From the NCBI RefSeq assembly GCF_000172975.1, contig NZ_ABTR02000001.1, positions 1,526,501 to 1,590,500 on the forward strand: DNA of 64,000 bases, given 5' to 3'. The notes below the pieces were generated by a model, which was given only the letters and a program-made list of their open reading frames with translations, did no database searches and was not told where the DNA came from. The stretch comes from Dethiosulfovibrio peptidovorans DSM 11002 (lineage in GTDB: Bacteria; Synergistota; Synergistia; Synergistales; Dethiosulfovibrionaceae). This document shows, one piece after another, positions 35,015 through 43,512 of the stretch. The position numbers were made by a program, and so were the translations under genes. Every line of letters starts with the position of its first letter. Positions within the stretch are counted from its first letter, which is position 1.

Positions 35015-36127
35015 TCACCTGGGAAGGGACGAGACCATGTCTCTCCATCTCGTCCTGAAATCTTCGAATTGCTCTTCCGGGGGAACCCTCAATCTTACGG
35101 AATTGTCTCCTATCCCTAGAAAACCCGATCCGGGAGCGGTCTTTATCCCATGTTCCATCAGCATATCGTAGAGATTTGCGTCCCTGTCGTCGTAGGTCAC
35201 CATCATGATGGATACCGACGGATGGGTCTTAGCCACGGAGAACCGGGGAGACTCGGTTATCGTGTCCACGGTCTTTCTCTTCAGCCTGGCGACCTCTCGT
35301 CTCATGGACGGTAGAAACTCACCGGCTTCGTCCAGTGCCATAGGTATGGCTGCGAAAGCCAGTGCGTCCACGGTGAAGGGAGGGCTGACCCTCAGATAGA
35401 GATCCCTTGCAAAGGGAGATCGAAATACCCCGTATCCTCCCCTTATGCCGGCCATTCCCCATCCCTTTGAAAAGCTGCGAAGACAGAGGATGTTGTCCTG
35501 TTTCAGGTTCAGACAGGACGTGGATTCGTCGACGAAATCTCCATAAGCCTCGTCCACTATCACCAGGGCATCCCTTTTATCCGCGGCCATCACTATCCTC
35601 TCCAGATCGTCCAAGGACATAAGTTGCCCCGTCGGGTTGTGTGGACGATCTATGTAGACCAGCGATATCGAATCGTCCAGAGCCTCCAGTAGCCGGTATG
35701 TATCTATCTCGTAGGAGGGACCCTTCAGATTCACCGCTTTGAAGTCGCATCCGGAAAGCTGAAAATGGACCGGGGCGTCGGTGAACTGTGGAGCCATGCC
35801 CAAGATTCGTCCTCCCGGGGAGCCCAGAGCCTTGGCCAGCACCACCAGGATGGTGTCCGTCCCGTTGGCGAAGACCAGCTCCTCCGGAGACACCAGACCT
35901 TTCCAGAAACGGCAGATCGGCTCGGTCAACCTCTCTGACGGAGGAACGTAAGACGAAAGATCCTCTCCAAAAGTCTTTCCGAAGGCGGACACGACTCCGC
36001 AGGGAGCCCCTATAGGGCTAGATCCCAGGGCGCAGTCTACGGAGAAACTTCTCTTTTCGACTGTGTTGACGTAAAGCTCGGTGGTGGTGTCTTTCAATCC
36101 CTGCGGGATCGTCTTTCTCCAGTCCAA
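35015..36127 (-). CDS. class I/II PLP aminotransferase, HisC-like
   Basis: A 370-residue aminotransferase. Substrate/cofactor motifs include FANGTDTILVVLAKAL, DRPHNPTGQ, VDEAYGDFVD and the PLP lysine region LRSFSKGWGMAGIRGGYG; the C-terminal arginine is in SVRLRVPPEEQ. It is closest in style to histidinol-phosphate or aromatic aminotransferases, but no his genes are near, so substrate is open. I choose the TTG at 36127, nine bases after AAAGGAG; the ATG at 36136 directly abuts that site. Confidence 0.85.
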   Translation of the reverse strand: MDWRKTIPQGLKDTTTELYVNTVEKRSFSVDCALGSSPIGAPCGVVSAFGKTFGEDLSSYVPPSERLTEPICRFWKGLVSPEELVFANGTDTILVVLAKALGSPGGRILGMAPQFTDAPVHFQLSGCDFKAVNLKGPSYEIDTYRLLEALDDSISLVYIDRPHNPTGQLMSLDDLERIVMAADKRDALVIVDEAYGDFVDESTSCLNLKQDNILCLRSFSKGWGMAGIRGGYGVFRSPFARDLYLRVSPPFTVDALAFAAIPMALDEAGEFLPSMRREVARLKRKTVDTITESPRFSVAKTHPSVSIMMVTYDDRDANLYDMLMEHGIKTAPGSGFLGIGDNSVRLRVPPEEQFEDFRTRWRDMVSSLPR

Positions 36128-36193
36128 CGGCGCCATCTCCTTTTGACGTTTGATCTCTCATTTATACCAGCGAAAGACCGGGGGTTCAACGTG

Positions 36194-36224
36194 AAAAAGA
36201 GAGGATCCTCTTAGGGACCCTCTC
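36194..36224 (-). terminator. terminator of the peroxiredoxin gene
   Basis: GAGAGGATCC and GGACCCTCTC (one G-U on the minus strand) form a 10-bp stem; five A on the plus strand give a U tract on the minus-strand transcript. Confidence 0.8.
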
Positions 36225-36250
36225 CCGATTTCCGTTTTTTCGAGACGATC

Positions 36251-36895
36251 TTAATCGAGTTTCTTGTGGCAGAACCACCAGTCGAAGTTATCGTACTCGG
36301 TCAGCCTCTTCTTCGCGTTTTCAACGTCGCTCGCCGGAGGAACGATCACAGAATCCCCGATAATCTCGTTTTCCGGCCAGTTCGCGGGCATGGCAACACC
36401 GTTCTTCTCGCTTATCTGAAGGGCCTTTACCATGCGCAGCACCTCGTCCATGTTCCTGCCGAGCTCCTGAGGGTAGTAGAGGATCGCCCTTATTATGCCG
36501 TTTGGGTCGACTATGAATACGGCCCTGACGGTATTGGACCCCTTGCCGGGGTGTATCATGCCGAGCTGTTTACCGACCGTGCCGTCGTCGGCGATTATGG
36601 GAAACTGGATCTCGACATCCAGATTCTCCTCGATCCACTGTTCCCACTTGATGTGAGCGAAGACCTGGTCGATGCTCATTCCGATGAGTTCGCAGTTTAA
36701 CTCCTTGAATTTATCGTATCTCTTCTGGAAAGCAACGAATTCGGTAGTGCAGACCGGGGTGAAGTCCGCCGGGTGGCTGAAGAGCACGAACCACTGCCCT
36801 GCGTAATCGTTGGGGATGGTCTTCTCCCCTCTGGTTGTTACCACTTTAAGCTCCGGCATAGCCTCTCCTATCAAGGGAATCCTGTTTTCCATCAT
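36251..36895 (-). CDS. peroxiredoxin, Prx6/archaeal AhpC type
   Basis: A 214-residue thiol peroxidase. The peroxidatic cysteine is C49 in [12 protein letters not shown]. The extended C-terminal domain and [22 protein letters not shown]-type segment place it in the Prx6 subfamily. One additional cysteine, C209 in WWFCHKK, may resolve the disulphide as in archaeal enzymes. It protects an anaerobe from peroxide. GGAAGG precedes ATG 36895. It is transcribed from its own extended -10 promoter, adjacent to the Feo operon. Confidence 0.93.
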   Translation of the reverse strand: MMENRIPLIGEAMPELKVVTTRGEKTIPNDYAGQWFVLFSHPADFTPVCTTEFVAFQKRYDKFKELNCELIGMSIDQVFAHIKWEQWIEENLDVEIQFPIIADDGTVGKQLGMIHPGKGSNTVRAVFIVDPNGIIRAILYYPQELGRNMDEVLRMVKALQISEKNGVAMPANWPENEIIGDSVIVPPASDVENAKKRLTEYDNFDWWFCHKKLD

Positions 36896-36945
36896 AAAGC
36901 ACCTTCCTTCCTTTGCGATGTTTTTTAGTTCTGGTTCTTGTTATC

Positions 36946-36954
36946 AGTATAGCA
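36946..36954 (-). promoter_or_regulatory. extended -10 promoter of the peroxiredoxin gene
   Basis: On the minus strand TGC-TATACT lies about 50 bp before the start codon. No strong -35 is evident. Confidence 0.45.
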
Positions 36955-36969
36955 TGTATCTCTCGGTGC

Positions 36970-37161
36970 CTATTCCTGTGGCTTTTCTCTGTCGTCTTCT
37001 TCCGGTTCAATTCGGATATCGCAGCCGTTGCAGCTGGAGGACGTTCCGCAGCCGGAACACCCGGAACATCCGCAGTCTCCTCCTTTTATCAACGATCTGA
37101 ATCGCCTGAATAGGATCCATCCGGCGAAGGCCACTATGACGGCTACTACGAGTTTTTCCAT
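36970..37161 (-). CDS. FeoB-associated Cys-rich membrane protein
   Basis: A 63-residue peptide: one N-terminal membrane helix (VVAVIVAFAGWILF), then a cluster of six cysteines in CGCSGCSGCGTSSSCNGC and an acidic tail. This is the pattern of the small FeoB-linked proteins sometimes called FeoC-like, which may bind or pass ferrous iron. AGGAGGG precedes the ATG, and the feoB stop lies within four bases, so it is part of the operon. Confidence 0.85.
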   Translation of the reverse strand: MEKLVVAVIVAFAGWILFRRFRSLIKGGDCGCSGCSGCGTSSSCNGCDIRIEPEEDDREKPQE

Positions 37162-37164
37162 AAT

Positions 37165-39321
37165 CTACCCTCCTATGGACTGTATAAACGTCCCTCCCTG
37201 ATAGACCGCCACCGCCAACAGATAGGCCAAAAGTGTGTTGAATATCATGGAGAAGGCCGCCCATTTCCACGAGCCTGCCTCCCTGGCGATGCAGACCACA
37301 GTGACGAAGCATGGGGCGTAGAACATGGTGAATATTATCAGCGCCAATGCCTTGAGAGGCGACCAGTCGGGAGACTTCTCTATTATGGATGCCAAGCCGC
37401 CGCTTTCTTCCGGATCGACCTCGCCTAGGGAATAAGCCGTCCCAAGTGTCGACACCACGACCTCCTTGGCGGCGAAACCTCCGACAAGGGCGATATTGTC
37501 CCTCCAGTCGAATCCGGCCAAAGAGGTTACTTTCTCCAAAGCGGTCCCGATTCGCCCGGCGTAAGAACGCCGCAGTGTCTCCTGGGCCTCCATTCCGTCT
37601 ATCTCTGCCAGTATCTCGGTCCGTTTTTCCTGAGAAAGTTCGTCCGAGACCCTCTCCCTCATGTCATCGAACTTCACGGCAGCCCTTTCGTCCAGTCCGG
37701 GATAGGTCATCATCGCCCATAGAAGTATCGATATCCCCAAGATGACGGTGCCAGCTTTCTTTATATATTGCCACGTTCTCTCCCATGTGTGTATCAGAAG
37801 CCCTTGAAAGGTGGGGAAACGGTAGGTCGGCAACTCCATGACGAAGGGGGTCGTCTCTCCTCGAAGGATCGTCGAACGGAGAAGCCTGGCGGCCAACATG
37901 GCTCCTATCCACGATATCGCCGTTATCAGCAGCATCATTCGGGTTTCCCCTTCAGGGAAGAAGACTCCTATCAACAGGGCGAACACCGGTAGCTTCGCCC
38001 CGCAGTTCATGAAAGGGGCCGTCAGCAGAGTAGCCAACCTCTCCTTCGGAGATTTTATCGTTCTGGCCGCCATGACTCCCGGAACGGCGCATCCTCCGGC
38101 GATGCCTCCTGAGATTATGAAAGGCATCACAGAGCTGCCGTGAAGGCCGAAAATCCTGAAGACCCTGTCCAGCATGAAGGCCACCCTCGCCAGATATCCG
38201 GTGTCCTCCAGGAAGGATATCCCGAGAAACATCAGGAATATGAGGGGAACGAATCCCATAACACCTCCGACCCCGTCTATCACTCCCGACATTATCATCG
38301 ATTTCAACGGTCCTTCAGACATATAGTCTTCCGCCAGAGATCCTATCCATCCGAAAAATCTCTCGAACCACCCTACCGGAATCTCGCTGTAGGAGAAGGT
38401 TACATGGTATAGGGTGGCCAGCACGGCGAGCATCACTATAGGGCCAACGAAACGGTGGGTCACTACGGCGTCTATCCTGTCGGACACGCTCTTGGCCTCT
38501 CTGTCTTTTCTGTATGTCAGAACGCCTTGCTGGAGGATCGATTTTATATATCCGTAACGATGGTCCGCTATTAGGGCCTCCGCGTAGGTGTCCAGAGTGG
38601 ATCTCAGATGGGAATCCAAGGCCTTCGCCATGTCGTTAAGCTTTGCCTCCAGCTCCGGAGCTCTCTTTGCTATGGAGTTCTTTATCGTTTCGTCTCCTTC
38701 GAGATACTTCAGAGCTGACCATCTCGGCCTTATCGCCTCGTCCAATACAGGGTCCTGGTCTATAGCCCTGGCCATCTCGTCCAGAATCGGGTCGATATCG
38801 GGACCATAGGAGATCTTAAACGGTCCCGGGTCCTTCCCCGCTATCTCCAGGGCTCGATTCATCATCTCGTGGATTCCCTCGGATTTTCTGGCGACTATGG
38901 GGACCACCGGTGTCCTCATAAGGAAAGAGAGCTTTTCCGTGTCTATCTCCATTCCTCTCGACTCTGCCACGTCCATCATGTTCAATGCCAGGCATACCGG
39001 GAGGCCCATCTCCTTCAGCTGGACCGATAGGTACAGGTTCCTCTCTAGATTGGAGGAGTCGACTATGTCGATCACCACGTCCGGCGTCTGTCGGATAAGG
39101 AAATCCCTGGCTACCTCCTCCTCGGCGGAGTAGGCGGAGAGAGAGTATATCCCCGGAAGGTCCTCGACCTCCACCGATATACCGTCGTGATTGTAGGTCC
39201 CCCTTTTATGTTCCACCGTCACTCCCGGATAGTTGCCGACGTGTTGTCTGGCTCCGGTCAGACCGTTGAAGAGGGTCGTCTTTCCCGAGTTCGGATTTCC
39301 CGCCAGGGCTACGGTGGTCAT
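37165..39321 (-). CDS. feoB: ferrous iron transporter B (first copy)
   Basis: A 718-residue protein. The N-terminal G domain has GNPNSGKTT (8-16), YPGVTVEHKRG (switch I), DLPGIYSL (G3) and NMMD (G4). A helical linker follows. The membrane part contains the two Gate domains, including SGGIAGGCAVPGVMAARTI and PFMNCGAKLPVFALL, whose cysteines are conserved. It imports Fe2+ driven by or gated by GTP. The start overlaps the feoA stop (ATGA). The soluble insert before the last Gate is short, about 55 residues, unlike the other FeoB in this window. Confidence 0.96.
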   Translation of the reverse strand: MTTVALAGNPNSGKTTLFNGLTGARQHVGNYPGVTVEHKRGTYNHDGISVEVEDLPGIYSLSAYSAEEEVARDFLIRQTPDVVIDIVDSSNLERNLYLSVQLKEMGLPVCLALNMMDVAESRGMEIDTEKLSFLMRTPVVPIVARKSEGIHEMMNRALEIAGKDPGPFKISYGPDIDPILDEMARAIDQDPVLDEAIRPRWSALKYLEGDETIKNSIAKRAPELEAKLNDMAKALDSHLRSTLDTYAEALIADHRYGYIKSILQQGVLTYRKDREAKSVSDRIDAVVTHRFVGPIVMLAVLATLYHVTFSYSEIPVGWFERFFGWIGSLAEDYMSEGPLKSMIMSGVIDGVGGVMGFVPLIFLMFLGISFLEDTGYLARVAFMLDRVFRIFGLHGSSVMPFIISGGIAGGCAVPGVMAARTIKSPKERLATLLTAPFMNCGAKLPVFALLIGVFFPEGETRMMLLITAISWIGAMLAARLLRSTILRGETTPFVMELPTYRFPTFQGLLIHTWERTWQYIKKAGTVILGISILLWAMMTYPGLDERAAVKFDDMRERVSDELSQEKRTEILAEIDGMEAQETLRRSYAGRIGTALEKVTSLAGFDWRDNIALVGGFAAKEVVVSTLGTAYSLGEVDPEESGGLASIIEKSPDWSPLKALALIIFTMFYAPCFVTVVCIAREAGSWKWAAFSMIFNTLLAYLLAVAVYQGGTFIQSIGG

Positions 39322-39557
39322 CTTTCCTCCACCTCCACGTCTATGTAGTCCGCCTCGCTGTCTCTAAGGGTCAAGGTAAAGTCGCCAACCCTTATGGCCA
39401 CTGGGTCGTAGAGAGGAGCCCTTCCCATTATTCTAATAGTCGTTCCCGGAGTAAGCCCCATATCCCTTATACGTCGGCCAAGCTCCCCCTCGGCCCTTAC
39501 CTTGGCGATGGTCCCGGTCTGGTTATCCTCCATCTGTCTCATGGCTATCTTGACCAC
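39318..39557 (-). CDS. feoA: FeoA-domain protein (first operon)
   Basis: A 79-residue SH3-like protein: ELGRRIRDMGLTPGTTIRIMGRAPLYDPVAI is in its core the FeoA signature. The GTG at 39557, seven bases after GAGGGGG, is preferred; an ATG at 39608 would start inside the predicted promoter. FeoA binds FeoB and modulates Fe2+ uptake. Translation is coupled to feoB by a four-base overlap. Confidence 0.9.
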   Translation of the reverse strand: MVKIAMRQMEDNQTGTIAKVRAEGELGRRIRDMGLTPGTTIRIMGRAPLYDPVAIRVGDFTLTLRDSEADYIDVEVEER

Positions 39558-39598
39558 GTTATTTCCCCCTCTGCGAGCTATGCGTACTTTGTTTGGCG

Positions 39599-39627
39599 AT
39601 AATACCATACCGTTTCGGTAGGATCAA
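39599..39627 (-). promoter_or_regulatory. promoter of feoAB (first operon) with palindrome in the spacer
   Basis: On the minus strand TTGATC (39627-39622), a 17-bp spacer and TATTAT (39604-39599). The spacer holds TACCG-TTT-CGGTA (39608-39620), a perfect 5-3-5 inverted repeat suited to a repressor; it resembles neither a Fur box nor a DtxR box. Confidence 0.65.
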
Positions 39628-39685
39628 GAGATCGGCCTCACCGAAACAGCTGATCCCAGTTTAAATCTATTTGCCGGAGTATGCG

Positions 39686-39722
39686 AAAAAAAACAGGGAG
39701 GAGCCTTGGCTCCTCTCTGTTT
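39686..39722 (-). terminator. terminator of the flavodoxin gene
   Basis: AAACAGGGAGGAGCC pairs with GGCTCCTCTCTGTTT (one G-U) around a TT loop; the minus-strand transcript then reads a run of eight U. Confidence 0.88.
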
Positions 39723-39754
39723 CGATTTTATCGTTACTTGTTATTTTGCCTTAG

Positions 39755-40249
39755 CTATCTCATTTCCGTTCGAAGTTGGTCTAGCCAGGAGACGATCCTT
39801 CCTTCTGTAAGCTCCGGCTGATTCGTCTCGTCTATTGCCAGTCCGAGGAACTCTCCGTCTCTTATTGCCAGCTCCCCTCCCGAATAGCCATCGGTAGAGC
39901 GCTTACCTATGACCTGGATGCCTTTGTCCGCGATGGCATCGTGGAGAAGCCCCAGGGCATCCACGAATGTATCGCCGAAACCCTCCTGATCTCCCGTTCC
40001 GAAGAAAGCTACCTTTTTGCCGGACAGATCGGCCTGTTCCAGCTTGGGAAGATAGTCGTTCCAATCGTCCTGTAGTTCTCCCATCCCCCAGGTGGAGGAT
40101 CCTAGAATTATAACGTCATATCCGGTGAAGGCCTCATCACCGGCGGACGCGACGTCGAAAAGGTCCGCCCCCAGATCCTTGGCTATCTTCTCCGCGACCG
40201 CTTTCGTCGCTCCGGTGGTGCTACCGTACAGTACACTTATAGTGGCCAT
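39755..40249 (-). CDS. flavodoxin
   Basis: A 164-residue long-chain flavodoxin. The FMN phosphate loop is GSTTGAT near the N-terminus, the two isoalloxazine loops are GSSTWGMGELQDDW and GTGDQEGFGDTFVDAL, and the STDGYSGGELAIRDGEFLGLAID segment is the long-chain insertion region. It replaces ferredoxin under iron limitation in many bacteria. AAGGAGG precedes the ATG. Its upstream region carries an inverted repeat related to one before the second Feo operon, fitting iron control. Confidence 0.93.
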   Translation of the reverse strand: MATISVLYGSTTGATKAVAEKIAKDLGADLFDVASAGDEAFTGYDVIILGSSTWGMGELQDDWNDYLPKLEQADLSGKKVAFFGTGDQEGFGDTFVDALGLLHDAIADKGIQVIGKRSTDGYSGGELAIRDGEFLGLAIDETNQPELTEGRIVSWLDQLRTEMR

Positions 40250-40273
40250 CTATAAAGCGCCTCCTTCTTGTAG

Positions 40274-40294
40274 TTTGTTTATGCTAACAAAGCT
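40274..40294. promoter_or_regulatory. candidate metal-regulator site before flavodoxin
   Basis: TTTGTT-TATGCT-AACAAA (40274-40291) is an inverted repeat, and GCTAACAAAGC (40283-40293) recurs with one mismatch as GCTAACAGAGC before the second feo operon. It overlaps a minus-strand TTAGAC-N17-CATAAA promoter for flavodoxin. Confidence 0.45.
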
Positions 40295-40384
40295 TATCAT
40301 GTCTAAGACGGCTAGACAAGGTGTCAGTCTTCTTTTCTTGGCGAAAGAGGACTTGACCTTTATAAGATAGGGTGATAAAGTCTC

Positions 40385-40405
40385 GTTAGTTAAGGCTAAC
40401 AGAGC
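40385..40405. promoter_or_regulatory. candidate metal-regulator site before the second feo operon
   Basis: GTTAG-TTAAGG-CTAAC (40385-40400) is an inverted repeat with DtxR/IdeR-like half-sites. Its right side, GCTAACAGAGC, matches the site before flavodoxin. It lies 90 bp before the first FeoA-type gene. Confidence 0.45.
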
Positions 40406-40492
40406 CTTTTCGCCTGAAATTCATCCTCCGGGGGGAGGTCTTTCGACTTCCCCTTCCCCCAATTTTTTGTCGCCTTTGGGAGGTGTCGTAAG

Positions 40493-40717
40493 ATGCAGAA
40501 CTCTCGATCCATGTCGATCTGCCCTTCCGGAACGAAGGGGCTGGTGTTGGTGATCGACGGCGGTAACTGCATGAGAAATCGGTTGGCCGATATGGGAGTC
40601 TTTCCAGGGGCCCTGGTGGAAGTGCTAAGAAACGAGGGTGGCCCGGTTTTGCTCAAGGTCGGCAGCGGTCGACTGGCATTAGGGAGGCAGATGGCAGAGA
40701 GGATAATGATCGCTTAA
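40493..40717 (+). CDS. FeoA-domain protein (second operon, first copy)
   Basis: A 74-residue FeoA-type SH3 protein; NRLADMGVFPGALVEVLRNEGGPVLLKVG is in its core the family pattern. It has a Cys just before the domain (GGNCMRN). GGGAGGTG precedes the ATG. A terminator follows directly, so it can be expressed apart from the feoA-feoB pair downstream, hinting at a regulatory rather than structural role. Confidence 0.85.
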   Translation: MQNSRSMSICPSGTKGLVLVIDGGNCMRNRLADMGVFPGALVEVLRNEGGPVLLKVGSGRLALGRQMAERIMIA

Positions 40718-40727
40718 ACCCGAAACT

Positions 40728-40750
40728 ACCGGCGGAGTCGCCGGTTTTTT
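40728..40750 (+). terminator. terminator between the two FeoA genes
   Basis: ACCGGCG-GAGT-CGCCGGT followed by TTTTTT, ten bases after the stop codon. Confidence 0.85.
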
Positions 40751-40767
40751 CGGTCGTTCTTTTGAGT

Positions 40768-40783
40768 TAGATTATAATAACTT
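40768..40783 (+). promoter_or_regulatory. -10 element before the second feoA-feoB pair
   Basis: TATAAT at 40773-40778 lies 27 bp before the GTG start. It is embedded in GTTA-N8-TAAC (40767-40782), another GTTA/TAAC inverted repeat. No good -35 is seen, so read-through from upstream or activation is possible. Confidence 0.4.
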
Positions 40784-40804
40784 TGTTGGAACGGGGGTAG
40801 CGCT

Positions 40805-41029
40805 GTGACTTTGGACGAGGTGAAGCCAGGAAGCATCGTTCGTCTGGTCCGTAACGGGGCCAGGGGTGTGGTGGGCCAAAGGCTCATGGATATGGGGTTT
40901 TTTAAAGGAGTAACGATTAAGGTAGTCCGGAACGCACCGCTTGTAGATCCGGTGGAGTTTCTTCTGGGAAGTCAGCACGTTACCGTAAGACACGCCGAGG
41001 CGGCCAACATAGAGGTTGAGCCGATATGA
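40805..41029 (+). CDS. feoA: FeoA-domain protein (second operon, second copy)
   Basis: A 74-residue FeoA protein (GQRLMDMGFFKGVTIKVVRNAPLVDPVEF in its core matches the family; LVDP is the FeoB-contact loop). It closely resembles the FeoA of the leftward operon. GTG start after a GGGGG tract. It overlaps the feoB start by four bases (ATGA). Confidence 0.9.
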   Translation: MTLDEVKPGSIVRLVRNGARGVVGQRLMDMGFFKGVTIKVVRNAPLVDPVEFLLGSQHVTVRHAEAANIEVEPI

Positions 41030-43509
41030 CGATCTCAAACACTGTAGTTGCTCTGGCCGGTCAGCCCAACTGCGGTAAGTCGACCATCTTCAATATGTTG
41101 ACAGGGGCTCGGCAGCACGTGGCCAACTATCCCGGAGTGACCGTGGACATAAAGAGAGGGAAGTATCGATATCAGGATCGTTCCTTCGACGTGGTGGACC
41201 TTCCCGGAACCTACAGCCTAACGTCCTATTCCTCCGAGGAGATGGTCGCCCGGGACTTCATCCTGGGAGGTGAGGCCGACGTCGTGGTGGGGGTCGTGGA
41301 CGGTTCCAACCTTCGCAGAGGGCTTTACCTTATGTTTCAGCTTCTGGAGATGGGAGCTCCTCTGGTGGTGGCTCTGAATATGGCTGATGTCGCCAGGTCG
41401 AAAGGAACTCCCGTCGATGTGGATGTCCTCTCGAGGGAGCTGGGCGTTCCCGTCTTGGAGACCGTCGGCAACAGAGGGATAGGCTGCAAGGAGCTTAAGA
41501 AGCAGCTTTTCTCGTCCCTATCAAAAGAGGGTAGGTCTCCCTTTATCGTGGATTATGGGCCTTTGGAGCCTTTGATATCGGATCTTTCCGACGAGATGAA
41601 GTCTATCCCAGAGATGTCTTTCCCGGCTAGGTGGTCGATCATAAAGCTTTTAGAGGGAGATTCCTCAGTCATGGAACGGGTGGGAGCCTCTGGAGATAGC
41701 GGAAGAGTCCTTTTAGAAAAGGTCTCTCGTTTGGCCGCCTCCTTCGAGGATGAGCATGGTGACGATCCCAGGTCCCACATAGGTCTCTGTCGTCACCTGA
41801 GAGCGGAGGAGATAGAGTCTCGATGTGTGAACGATAGCTCCGCCGGCAAGGTGTCCTGGACGGACAGAATAGACTCTGTGGTGGTTCACAGGTTCGGCGG
41901 TCCCCTGATACTTCTGGCCGTGGTCTACTGGCTTTACGAGTTGGCGATAGTCCAGGGCTATAAGGCCACCGAGTATCTGGTGCCTTGGCTCAGCCGTTTC
42001 GAGGCTTTGGTGTCCGGATGGTTACCTCCCGCCGGAGTGCTGGAGGAGCCTCTGATCCGCTCACTGGTGTTGAGTGTTGTGGCGGCGATCAACTCTGTCC
42101 TTATATATGTGCCTATATTCCTCATACTCTTCGCGTCGATAGCCATTCTGGAGGACGTAGGGTATATGCCGAGGATGGCCTTCATTCTCGACCGTCTCTT
42201 CAGGAAGTTCGGACTTCACGGTCAGTCGACCCTGCCTCTGATACTTGGAGGGGTCTTCGTCGGGGGGTGTGCCGTTCCGGGCGTCATGGCGACCAGGGTC
42301 ATAGCGGACGAGAAGGCTCGTTTGGCTACCATACTGGTGGTCCCTCTGATGAACTGCATGGCCAAGATACCTCTCTACACTCTGTTGATAAGCGTCTTCT
42401 TCGCCGATCGCGGGGGGGCTATGATGGCCTTCATCTCCACCATAACCATAATCTTCGGTCTGGCCGTGGCGAAGGTGCTGTCTTTAACGGTCCTGAAGGG
42501 AAAAGAGAGCTCGCCCTTCGTCATGGAGCTCCCGTCCTATCACAGACCTACCGTGAGAGGGGTGGTCACCAGATCGGTCGAGAGGACCTGGCTTTTTCTG
42601 AAAAAAGTTGGAACGGTTGTCGTCGCGGTAGCTATTTTGGTCTACTTCCTGATCAATTATCCCTCTCTACCCCAGGAGCGTTATTCCTCTTTTACCGAAA
42701 GGGCAAGCGAGCTCGTGGCTGGTTTCCAGGCTAAGGTAGAGGGGACGTCTTACGGAAAAATACTGGACAGTGAGAGTGGAATTATTCGTCTCATCGACTA
42801 TATGGGAAGGTTTAAAAGTGCCAGGATGTCCGGACAGGACATTGAAAGCTTGAACGCGAAGTTCAAGGCTATGGATCCCGAACTTTTTCCTTTGATAGAT
42901 CGTTCTAACAGATCGGACAAGGACGCGAAGAAGGTCAACAGGGCCTATAAGCTTTTCAGGAGAGACAGGGCCTTCCTCATGAAGGAGATGTCCGACGAGA
43001 GGACCAACGATAGTTGGCTTGGGCGTGCAGGAAAAGCCCTGGAACCAGTGACCCATTATGCCGGGTTCGACTGGAAGGTGAACGTGGCTCTGCTTAGCTC
43101 TCTGGCCGCCAAGGAAAGCAGTGTGGCTACCTTGGGGATGATATATCGTCCTGTCGACTCCGATCAGGACTCCCTGGAGGAAGGCATAAAGAAAGAGGGA
43201 GGAATGACACCTCTTCACGCCTTGGCACTGATGGTCTTTATGGCTCTCTATCCTCCCTGTGTGGCGACTTTGATTATGGTCAAGGTCGAGTCGGGGAGCT
43301 GGAAATGGGCCTTCTTTTCCTTGGGGTATCCGATAGTTTTAGGGCTTATCTGTGCGTCACTGATATTTACAGTAGGCAGTAACTTGGGTCTGTCCGGGTT
43401 TACCGCAACCTGGGTTTTCTACGGCTGTGCCCTTTTAACGACATTTGCCCTCGGTCTTATCAATCCATCGAATCGAGAGGCATCCATAGAGAAAGGGAAG
43501 GAGGTGTAA
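41026..43509 (+). CDS. feoB: ferrous iron transporter B (second copy, enlarged)
   Basis: An 827-residue FeoB. G domain motifs: GQPNCGKST (12-20), YPGVTVDIKRG, DLPGTYSL and NMAD. The Gate domains contain GGVFVGGCAVPGVMATRVI and PLMNCMAKIPLYTLL. It differs from the leftward copy by a soluble insert of about 70 extra residues before the last Gate (after INYPSLPQE), rich in charged residues. Gln replaces Asn in the P-loop (GQPN). Two exported proteins follow in the same operon. Confidence 0.95.
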   Translation: MTISNTVVALAGQPNCGKSTIFNMLTGARQHVANYPGVTVDIKRGKYRYQDRSFDVVDLPGTYSLTSYSSEEMVARDFILGGEADVVVGVVDGSNLRRGLYLMFQLLEMGAPLVVALNMADVARSKGTPVDVDVLSRELGVPVLETVGNRGIGCKELKKQLFSSLSKEGRSPFIVDYGPLEPLISDLSDEMKSIPEMSFPARWSIIKLLEGDSSVMERVGASGDSGRVLLEKVSRLAASFEDEHGDDPRSHIGLCRHLRAEEIESRCVNDSSAGKVSWTDRIDSVVVHRFGGPLILLAVVYWLYELAIVQGYKATEYLVPWLSRFEALVSGWLPPAGVLEEPLIRSLVLSVVAAINSVLIYVPIFLILFASIAILEDVGYMPRMAFILDRLFRKFGLHGQSTLPLILGGVFVGGCAVPGVMATRVIADEKARLATILVVPLMNCMAKIPLYTLLISVFFADRGGAMMAFISTITIIFGLAVAKVLSLTVLKGKESSPFVMELPSYHRPTVRGVVTRSVERTWLFLKKVGTVVVAVAILVYFLINYPSLPQERYSSFTERASELVAGFQAKVEGTSYGKILDSESGIIRLIDYMGRFKSARMSGQDIESLNAKFKAMDPELFPLIDRSNRSDKDAKKVNRAYKLFRRDRAFLMKEMSDERTNDSWLGRAGKALEPVTHYAGFDWKVNVALLSSLAAKESSVATLGMIYRPVDSDQDSLEEGIKKEGGMTPLHALALMVFMALYPPCVATLIMVKVESGSWKWAFFSLGYPIVLGLICASLIFTVGSNLGLSGFTATWVFYGCALLTTFALGLINPSNREASIEKGKEV

Positions 43510-43512
43510 TAC

